Below the pieces are notes generated by a model. It had not been told where the DNA came from and did no database searches. It saw nothing but the letters and a program-made list of their open reading frames with translations. DNA of 64,000 bases from DASYTH01 sp035762905 (lineage in GTDB: Bacteria; Actinomycetota; Actinomycetes; Mycobacteriales; Pseudonocardiaceae), in NCBI RefSeq assembly GCF_035762905.1, contig NZ_DASUCC010000130.1, positions 77,916-141,915 on the forward strand, given 5' to 3'. Shown in pieces: positions 47,815-54,533 of this stretch (position 1 is its first letter; the number at the start of each line of letters is the position of its first letter). A program made the position numbers and the translations under genes.

Positions 47815-49389
47815 TCAGGTGAACTCGATCAACGGGAAGGCGCGGTGCCGCCGGGGCGGGATCAGGAAGTTCTGCCGGCGGGTCGCGGTGATGAACCGCT
47901 CGATGCCGTGGTCCTCCTCCTCCAGATCGAACTCCTCGAGCAGGTCGACCGAGCCCTGGCTGCGGCGCAGCGCCGCGAAGAAGTCCGCGCTCGGGAAGAA
48001 CCCGGAGAACTGCAGCTTCGCGGTGTTGCGCCCGGTGGTGGTGTCCATCGTGTCGAATCCGGGACCGTCGATGCGCAGGTGGATCGGCCGGCCGTCGGAG
48101 GTCCGCCCGGTCCGGTGCAGTTGGGACAGATGGCCCATCCGGCCGAACTCGATGGCGCTCTGGCGGGCGTAGCCGGCGCCCCGGAACGCGTTGCGCAGGA
48201 AGGCCCCCCGGGTGCCGAGGTTGCGCGGCCCACCGCCGTCGGTGAACGGGTCGTTCGGGTCCTCCTGCACCTGCGAGGGGGACTCGAACATGTACTGCAG
48301 CCGCTCGTCGAAGTTCTCCCGGTGGTCCACCGGCTCCTCCGGCTCGCGCCCGTCGAGGTAGAACTGCTGCAGGTCGAGCAGCACGTGCGACAGGTGCTGG
48401 ATCGAGCCGTTGTCGAAGTAGTTGCCCGGCTGCGAGTTGGTCAGCCGGATCCCGCCGCCGCCGACGAAGGTGACGTTCTGCGCCGGGGCGCTGGCGTCCA
48501 CCTGCTGGTCGGCGAAGCCCATCCACATCGGCGAGTTCGGGTTGATGAACGTGTTGAACGGCAACCGGTTCTGGTTGGCCACCGAGCGGGGCAGGCCGCG
48601 CTGCACGAACATCGTCCGGCTCGAGGTGATCGTCATGACCGCGTCGAACCGCGGCGAGGCGACCAGTGCCCCGCGCAGCCGGTTGCTGCCGGACAGCCAG
48701 GCCGCGACGTCGTTGACGTTGGCCGCGACGTCACTGCGGATGGTGAACAGGATGTCGTTGCTCTCCATCCGCACCGGCACGGTGAACTCGGGCCGGCGCA
48801 GCTCCAGCTCCCGGTTGCCCGGCGCCACGTCGGTCGGTCCGGGCACCGCGCGCTTGAGCACCGGCTGGTTGCCGGACAGCGTGCGCGGCATGGCCGCCGC
48901 GACGACCAGGCTGGGCAGCCGGTTGAAGTAGTTGTCGCTGTAGGCCACGTGGGTGAACACGCCGGCCGGTGAGTACGGGTAGCGCTGTTCGATCTCGCGC
49001 AGCGCGCCCTCCATCCGGAGCTGGTCGATCCTGGACGGGCGGAAGCTCAGCCGGGCGGTGAGGAAGAGGGTGAACACCGGCGGCATCGCGACCGGGATGC
49101 CGTCGATGGTCTGGGCCGGCGGCATGAACGGGTCGAGGTTGAACTGGACGTCGGGCGGGGCGGCGGTCTCCTGCGCCGTGGCGACCCGTTCCGGCACCCA
49201 GGCCAGCTGGTCGAGCATGGCCAGGGTGCCGACCGCACCGGCGACCGTGCCGGTGCGGCGCAGCAGCGTGCGCCGGGACATCGGTTTGGTCAGGATCGGG
49301 GCCGGTTCGGTCCGGTCCGCCGCCGTGGCGCCGTGCCGGGAGAGTGGACAACTGCCTGTTCGTGGTGGTGGGGAAACGGTGTCAGTCAC
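47815..49389 (-). CDS. Tat-exported DyP-peroxidase-like protein (DUF7405-like)
   Basis: A 524-residue protein. A twin-arginine signal 'SRRTLLRRTG' with a hydrophobic stretch follows at residues 38-60, so a folded, perhaps cofactor-loaded protein is exported. The body recalls dye-decolorizing peroxidases: 'GFADQQVDASAPAQNVTF' in place of the GxxDG loop, 'MGHLSQLHRTGR' as the possible proximal His region, and an ending 'TATRRQNFLIPPRRHRAF'. The GxxDG motif is not intact, so peroxidase activity is doubtful. GTG 49389 has GAGG upstream; ATG 49281 is possible. A perfect palindrome lies 22 nt upstream. Confidence 0.65.
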   Translation of the reverse strand: MTDTVSPPPRTGSCPLSRHGATAADRTEPAPILTKPMSRRTLLRRTGTVAGAVGTLAMLDQLAWVPERVATAQETAAPPDVQFNLDPFMPPAQTIDGIPVAMPPVFTLFLTARLSFRPSRIDQLRMEGALREIEQRYPYSPAGVFTHVAYSDNYFNRLPSLVVAAAMPRTLSGNQPVLKRAVPGPTDVAPGNRELELRRPEFTVPVRMESNDILFTIRSDVAANVNDVAAWLSGSNRLRGALVASPRFDAVMTITSSRTMFVQRGLPRSVANQNRLPFNTFINPNSPMWMGFADQQVDASAPAQNVTFVGGGGIRLTNSQPGNYFDNGSIQHLSHVLLDLQQFYLDGREPEEPVDHRENFDERLQYMFESPSQVQEDPNDPFTDGGGPRNLGTRGAFLRNAFRGAGYARQSAIEFGRMGHLSQLHRTGRTSDGRPIHLRIDGPGFDTMDTTTGRNTAKLQFSGFFPSADFFAALRRSQGSVDLLEEFDLEEEDHGIERFITATRRQNFLIPPRRHRAFPLIEFT

Positions 49390-49410
49390 GAGAACCTCGC
49401 AGACAGGGAG

Positions 49411-49438
49411 GCTCAACCGGTCCATGGACCGGTTGAGC
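49411..49438. promoter_or_regulatory. Perfect 28-bp palindrome upstream of DyP-like gene
   Basis: Two 14-nt arms, GCTCAACCGGTCCA and its exact complement, meet without a loop. The site lies 22 nt before the GTG at 49389. A loop-free perfect palindrome suggests a dimeric repressor operator (TetR/MarR size) rather than a terminator. No regulator gene is adjacent. Confidence 0.6.
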
Positions 49439-49582
49439 GCAGCCGGGCGGAAGTCGCCCGGCCAGTCTGTTGCGCGGTTATGCGGCGACGCATCGGTAGA
49501 ACAACCAGTCAGCCATTTTCGGCAGCCACCAGGGGTCAACTCATCGCATATTCCCCTTGGGGGTAATGGAATCCGGGGGAAT

Positions 49583-49634
49583 CCCCGAAGGCGCCCGGCG
49601 CACCGGCCAGGGAACGCGGAGGTCGCCTTCGGGG
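49583..49634 (-). terminator. Terminator-like hairpin after the binding-protein gene
   Basis: Perfect 11-bp arms CCCCGAAGGCG (49583-49593) and CGCCTTCGGGG (49624-49634) with a 30-nt GC-rich loop begin 9 nt after the stop of the ABC binding-protein gene in its direction. It separates the ABC operon from the DyP-like gene. The rest of 49390-49642 has only the palindrome and a small C/G dyad near 49,551-49,567. Confidence 0.6.
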
Positions 49635-49642
49635 CGTGGCCG

Positions 49643-50971
49643 CTACCCGCTGAGCAGGCCCGTCTGGTCCGGGTCGACCCGGTCGGTGTCGGCCGGCTCG
49701 ACCGCACCGCCCTCCCGGTCGGTGACCACCGGCTCCTCGACGATGGTCGCCGTGCCGTCGCCGTTGTTGCGCACCAGGTACGCGCCGCTGTAGCCGGCGT
49801 GCGAGTCCTTCGAGTACGCGAACGGCACCAGGGCCGGGCCCTTCAGCTGCGTGGTCTCCAGCGTCTCGACCAGCTTGCGCCGGCCGAGGTCCCGACCGGC
49901 CGCCTTGAGCGCCTGGGCGAACGTGTAGGCCTGCGCCATGCCGAAGATCAGCGTGTCGGTGAACGCCTCGTTCGGGATGTACTTGTCGTGCACCTGCTTG
50001 AAGAACTTCGTCCACGGGTCGTCGAGCAGGCCCGCACGCGGCAGGTAGCCGACGCCGATGAAACCGGTCAGCAGTTGCTGGGCGGAGACCGTGGCGCCGC
50101 TGCTCTTGGCGAAGTTCTCCAGCAGTCCGGTCAGCGTTGCCGGGTCGGAACCGATGCTGCTGGCGACGAACTGCGGCCTGAACCCGATCTTCGCCGCGGT
50201 CAGCAGGGTCAGCGCCATGAACGCCGGGATGCACTCGCACACCACGACTTCCACGCCGGAGGACTTCAGCGCCAGCAGCTGCGGGGTGACGTCGGTGTTG
50301 GCCGGGTCGTAGGCCTGCCGGGACACGACCTGGTCCTTGATGTACTTGTCCAGCCCGGCCTGGGTGTCCCGGCCGACGTCGTCGCCCTGGAAGAACAGGC
50401 CGATCTTCTTGCCGGCGAAGTTCTCCTTGATGAAGTTGCCCTGGATCTTCCCCTCGCGCAGGTAGTCCACCTGGTAGCCGAAGGTCATCGGGTACTTCCG
50501 CGGCTGGTCCCACATCAGCGCGCCGGAGGACACCAGCAGGTCCGGCACACCCTCCTGGTTGAGGTAGTCGAGCACCTTGGAATGCGTCGGCGTGCCGAGC
50601 CCGCCCACGATCGCGAAGACCTGGTCCTCGAGCACCAGCTTCTTGACCACCTCGACCGTCTTGGTCGGGTTGTAGGCGTCGTCCTCGACCCTGTACTCGA
50701 TCCGGCGACCGTTGATCCCGCCGTTGTCGTTGATGTACTGGTACATCGCGCGGGCCGCGACGGAGATCTTGCTGTAGCCGGGCGCGGCGGGCCCGGTGAG
50801 CGGCTGATGGCTGCCGATGACCACGGTGTCGTCGGTGACCCCGGGAGCCGTGTCCGGCGCCTGGTCGCCACCACCGCCGCTCGGCGCCTCGCCGGCACCC
50901 GAACAGGCCGACAGCACCAGGATTCCGGCGACCGCAACGGCCCAGCCGCGAACGCCTCGATGAACTCTCAT
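49643..50971 (-). CDS. Branched-chain-amino-acid-type ABC binding lipoprotein
   Basis: A 442-residue type 1 substrate-binding protein. Signal peptide with lipobox LSAC (Cys about 23) and a Gly-rich linker; the mature part has 'VVIGSHQPLTGPAAPGYSKI', 'RRIEYRVEDDAYNPTKTVEV' and 'YSGAYLVRNNGDGT'. This is the Leu/Ile/Val-binding (LivJ/urea/amide) class; the real ligand may be another amino acid, amide or aromatic. ATG 50971 overlaps the permease stop. Last gene of a five-gene operon. Confidence 0.9.
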   Translation of the reverse strand: MRVHRGVRGWAVAVAGILVLSACSGAGEAPSGGGGDQAPDTAPGVTDDTVVIGSHQPLTGPAAPGYSKISVAARAMYQYINDNGGINGRRIEYRVEDDAYNPTKTVEVVKKLVLEDQVFAIVGGLGTPTHSKVLDYLNQEGVPDLLVSSGALMWDQPRKYPMTFGYQVDYLREGKIQGNFIKENFAGKKIGLFFQGDDVGRDTQAGLDKYIKDQVVSRQAYDPANTDVTPQLLALKSSGVEVVVCECIPAFMALTLLTAAKIGFRPQFVASSIGSDPATLTGLLENFAKSSGATVSAQQLLTGFIGVGYLPRAGLLDDPWTKFFKQVHDKYIPNEAFTDTLIFGMAQAYTFAQALKAAGRDLGRRKLVETLETTQLKGPALVPFAYSKDSHAGYSGAYLVRNNGDGTATIVEEPVVTDREGGAVEPADTDRVDPDQTGLLSG

Positions 50972-52074
50972 GACACTCCTTCGGATCGATCGCTCGATGA
51001 GGATCGGCTTGACCGCACCGCGGCGCGCAGGCGGCTGAACACCCCGTGGATGCCACCGGGGAAGACGAGGATGACGACGATCAGCACCGTCCCGTACAGC
51101 GCCAGCGGCAGGTTGTTCGCCACGTTCACCGGCAGGTTCACCGCGTCGGCGGCGTCCTCCGCCCAGGCCTGGAAGTAGACGAACGCGATGGCCGCCCAGA
51201 ACGCCCCCCACAGGCTGCCGAGCCCGCCGAGCACCAGGGCGGCGAGCAGGCTCAGCGACAGGGCGACGGTGAACGAACCGGGCGCGGCGGTGCCGAGCAG
51301 GAAGGCCTGCAACCCGCCGGCCAGGCCGGCGCAGGCGGAGCTCACGATGAACGCGAGGATCTTCGTCCGGCCGACGTGGATGCCGGCCAGCGAAGCGGCC
51401 ACCTCGTCGTCCCGCACCGCCCGCAGGCTCCGCCCGAGCCGGCCCCTGGACAGGTTGACCAGGATCACCATCGCCAGCAGCACCGTCGCCCAGATCACCC
51501 AGGCCTGCCACCGGGTGGTCGGCACCACGCCGATCAGCGCCGCGGGTTCACTGTGGACGGTGAAGCTCAGCCCGTTGCTTCCCCCGAGCAGGTCCGGAAA
51601 CCGTTGGGTGACGGCCGGCAACCCGACCGCGAGGGCGAGCGTCGCCCCGGCCAGGTACGGGCCGTGCAGCCGGGCGGCCGCGGCACCGGCGAGCAACCCG
51701 GCCACCGCGCCGGCCACGGTGGCCAGCAACAGGTCCACCCAGAACGGCAGCCCCGGCACGTGCAGCACGAGCAGGGCCACCGTGTAAGCGCCGATGAACA
51801 TGAACGCGCCGTGCCCGAGCGAGACCTGGCCGTTGAACCCGGTCAGCAGAGCCAGACCGGCGATCGCGATCAGGTAGTAGCCGATCGTCGCGATCCGCAG
51901 GTTGGTGAACGGATCGGTGAGCAGCGTCAGCCCGACCACGGCCAGGAACGCGACCAGCGCCCAGCCGAGGTGGCGCAACACCGGCGGCAACCCGCGGCGG
52001 CGGATCGCGCTCCGGGTGGGCGGCCGGCCGGCGGGCGGCGCGGGCGCGGTGGTCTCGGAGGTCTCGGCGCTCAC
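50968..52074 (-). CDS. ABC permease, LivM type
   Basis: A 368-residue inner-membrane permease with about ten hydrophobic segments after a Pro-rich cytoplasmic N-terminus of 40 residues. 'LLTGFNGQVSLGHGAFMFIG' is the LivM signature; 'LRAVRDDEVAASLAGIHVGRTKILAF' trimmed to 'RDDEVAASLAGIHVGRTK' is the ATPase-contact EAA-like loop. GTG 52074, 1 nt after the LivH stop, and 4-nt overlap with the binding-protein gene. The last 20 residues are Ser/Arg-rich. Confidence 0.9.
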   Translation of the reverse strand: MSAETSETTAPAPPAGRPPTRSAIRRRGLPPVLRHLGWALVAFLAVVGLTLLTDPFTNLRIATIGYYLIAIAGLALLTGFNGQVSLGHGAFMFIGAYTVALLVLHVPGLPFWVDLLLATVAGAVAGLLAGAAAARLHGPYLAGATLALAVGLPAVTQRFPDLLGGSNGLSFTVHSEPAALIGVVPTTRWQAWVIWATVLLAMVILVNLSRGRLGRSLRAVRDDEVAASLAGIHVGRTKILAFIVSSACAGLAGGLQAFLLGTAAPGSFTVALSLSLLAALVLGGLGSLWGAFWAAIAFVYFQAWAEDAADAVNLPVNVANNLPLALYGTVLIVVILVFPGGIHGVFSRLRAAVRSSRSSSSDRSEGVS

Positions 52075-52075
52075 G

Positions 52076-52924
52076 TCACACGCTCCTGGCCAGTCCGCGG
52101 CCGAACAACCCGTTGGGCCGCACCGCGAGCACGATCACCAGGATCGCCAGCGAGGCGAGCGTGACCAGCTCCGGTCCCAGATAGCCGGACACGTAGGAAA
52201 GGCCGACGCCGAGCAGGAACCCGCCGATGATCGTCCCAAGTGGATTGTCCAGTCCGCCGATCACGGCCGCGGTCAGCGCGTAGACGAACACCCCGTCCAG
52301 CACGTTGGGGAAGATGAACGGCGGCACGGCGAGCATTCCGGCCAGCGAGCCCACTGCGGACGCCAGGCCCCAGCCGACGGTGAGCATCAGGCCGACCCGC
52401 ACCCCGGACATCCGGGCCGAGTCCGCGTTGAACGCCGCGGCCCGCATCCGCAGGCCCAGCGGCGTCGCCTTGAACAGCACCAGCACCCCGATCGCGGTCA
52501 CCGCGACCGCGGCCACCACGAAGACGCTGTTCGGCGAGAAGTCACCCCGGAAATCGAACGCGTACGGGAAGCTGTGCGGCTCGTTGGACCAGACCATTCC
52601 GGCCACCGCCTGCAACACGATCAGCAGCCCGAGCGTGACGATGATCGCGCCCAACTCGTTGTGCCGCACCGGACGCACCAGCAGACGCTCGGTGAGCATG
52701 CCCAGCACCGCCCCGGCCACCAGCGCCGCGGCGAACCCGAGCCAGTAGCCGCCGGTCGCCTGGTTGATCGAGTACGCCAGGTAGGCGGAGATCAGCGCGA
52801 AGGCCGGCTGGGCGAAGTTCACCACCCTGGTGGCCCGGTAGATGATCACCAGCGAGAGCCCGAGCGCCGAGTACACCGCCCCGCTGGCGACACCGTTGAG
52901 CGTCAGGTTGAGGAACTGGTCCAT
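52076..52924 (-). CDS. ABC permease, LivH type
   Basis: A 282-residue permease with about eight hydrophobic segments. 'NGVASGAVYSALGLSLVIIY' opens the LivH fold, 'VNFAQPAFALISAYLAYSI' follows, and 'RMRAAAFNADSARMSGVRVG' is the ATPase-contact loop. Partner of the LivM-type protein. ATG 52924 with GGAAGG upstream; 21 nt after the LivF-type gene. Confidence 0.9.
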   Translation of the reverse strand: MDQFLNLTLNGVASGAVYSALGLSLVIIYRATRVVNFAQPAFALISAYLAYSINQATGGYWLGFAAALVAGAVLGMLTERLLVRPVRHNELGAIIVTLGLLIVLQAVAGMVWSNEPHSFPYAFDFRGDFSPNSVFVVAAVAVTAIGVLVLFKATPLGLRMRAAAFNADSARMSGVRVGLMLTVGWGLASAVGSLAGMLAVPPFIFPNVLDGVFVYALTAAVIGGLDNPLGTIIGGFLLGVGLSYVSGYLGPELVTLASLAILVIVLAVRPNGLFGRGLARSV

Positions 52925-52945
52925 GCGCCGCCTTCCTTGTCTTTG

Positions 52946-53653
52946 CTAGAAACCCAGGTAGGCGTGCCGGAGCGTCTCGTCGGTCAGCAACGTGCCGGCG
53001 GGCGCGGCCATGACCACCTGACCGAGCGCGAGCACCATCCCGGTGTCCGCAATGGACAGTGCGCTGCGCGCGTTCTGCTCCACCAGCAGCACGGTCAGCC
53101 CGGTGCTGGCCCGCAGGTCCCGCAGCACCTGCATGATCCGCGCGGTGATCATCGGCGCCAGCCCGAGCGACGGCTCGTCGAGCAGCAGCAACCGTGGCCG
53201 GCTCATCAGGGCCCGCCCGATCGCCAGCATCTGCCGCTCGCCGCCGGACAGCGTGCTCGCCGGCCGCGCCAAGCGGGACGCCAGCGGCGGGAACAGCTCG
53301 CACACCTCGCGCAGCGCGCGGGCCCGGTCGGCCCGGTCGCCCCGCCACAGCGCGCCGAGCCGCAGGTTCTCCGCGACGGTCAGTTCGGTGATCACCCCGC
53401 CGCCCTCCGGGACAAGCGCGAGGCCCCTGCGCACGGTCAGCTCGGCCGGCATCCGGGTGATGTCGGTGCCGGACATCATGATTCGACCGGACCGGGCCCG
53501 CACCAGGCCGCTGATCGTGCGCAGCAACGTGGACTTGCCGGCTCCGTTGGCGCCGAGCACCGCGGTGATCGCACCCGGCTCGACGCTGATGCTGACCCGG
53601 TCGACCGCGCGCACCGGGCCGTAGGTCGTGGTCAGCTCCTCGATCTCAAGCAC
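52946..53653 (-). CDS. ABC ATPase, LivF type
   Basis: A 235-residue ATPase: Walker A 'GANGAGKSTLL', signature 'LSGGERQML', Walker B 'LLLLDEPSLGLAP', H-loop region 'VLLVEQNARSAL' (LivF-type EQN). Two ATPases of unlike subtype (this and LivG) drive the importer. GTG 53653 overlaps the LivG stop by 8 nt, which implies strong translational coupling. Confidence 0.93.
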   Translation of the reverse strand: MLEIEELTTTYGPVRAVDRVSISVEPGAITAVLGANGAGKSTLLRTISGLVRARSGRIMMSGTDITRMPAELTVRRGLALVPEGGGVITELTVAENLRLGALWRGDRADRARALREVCELFPPLASRLARPASTLSGGERQMLAIGRALMSRPRLLLLDEPSLGLAPMITARIMQVLRDLRASTGLTVLLVEQNARSALSIADTGMVLALGQVVMAAPAGTLLTDETLRHAYLGF

Positions 53654-54440
53654 TCGTGGACTCCTCGGTCGGCTGCCCGAGGTAGGCCTCGGTGACCACC
53701 GGATCGGCCTGCACCTGCTCGGGCGTCCCCGCCGAGATCACCTCGCCGAAGTTGAACACCACGACCCGGTCGCAGACCCGCATCACCAGGTCCATGTGGT
53801 GCTCGACCAGCACCACCGCCATCCGTTCGCGCAGGCCCCCAATGTGCCCCACGAACTCGTCCATCTCCGCGGTGGACAGGCCGCTCACCGGCTCGTCCAT
53901 CAGCAGCAGGTCCGGCTCGGCGACCAGGGCCCTTGCCAGCGCCACCCGCTTCTGCTGCCCGTACGGCAGCGAACCCGGGTACCGCCCGGCGAGCTCGGCC
54001 ACGTCCAGCGCGGCCAGTGCGGCCATCGCCCGGTCGGCCAGGTCCCGTTCGTCGTGCGCGGTGCGCCCGGCGCCGAGCAGGCCCGCGGCCAGACCCGCGC
54101 GGGCGTGCCGGGTGGCCCCGGCCATCACGTTCTCCAGCACGGAAAGCCCGCGGAACAGGCCGAGACCCTGCAGCGTCCGGGCGATCCCCAGCCCGGCCAA
54201 CCGGTCCGGGCGGTGCCGGCGCAGGTCCCGGCCCCGCCAGACCAGCCGCCCCCGCTCCGGCCGGACCAGCCCGCAGACCACGTTGAACAACGTCGTCTTG
54301 CCGGCGCCGTTGGGTCCGATGACCCCGACGATCGTGCCCGGCGCCACGGACATGCTGACGTCACGCAGCGCGACCAAACCGCCGAACCGCACGGTGACAC
54401 CATGCAGCGCCAGCAGGGCATCGTCGCTGGTCATCGTCAT
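53646..54440 (-). CDS. ABC ATPase, LivG type
   Basis: A 264-residue ATPase: Walker A 'GPNGAGKTTLF', 'GIARTLQGLGLFRGLSVLENVMAG' (LivG-type insertion, cut here to 'LSVLENVMAG'), a variant signature 'LPYGQQKRV' instead of LSGGQ, Walker B 'LLLMDEPVSGLS', 'VLVEHHMDLVM'. LPYG is normal for LivG-type proteins. ATG 54440 is preferred over GTG 54446 and ATG 54434. First gene of the operon, divergent from the LuxR regulator. Confidence 0.92.
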   Translation of the reverse strand: MTMTSDDALLALHGVTVRFGGLVALRDVSMSVAPGTIVGVIGPNGAGKTTLFNVVCGLVRPERGRLVWRGRDLRRHRPDRLAGLGIARTLQGLGLFRGLSVLENVMAGATRHARAGLAAGLLGAGRTAHDERDLADRAMAALAALDVAELAGRYPGSLPYGQQKRVALARALVAEPDLLLMDEPVSGLSTAEMDEFVGHIGGLRERMAVVLVEHHMDLVMRVCDRVVVFNFGEVISAGTPEQVQADPVVTEAYLGQPTEESTSA

Positions 54441-54533
54441 GGGCACCGTTCCGTCGAGGGGCGCCCCAGTTTCCGGGCGTCGTCACCCGAGCCACATCGG
54501 CGAAATCGCCAGTCCTCTTTCCCGACCGGCAAC

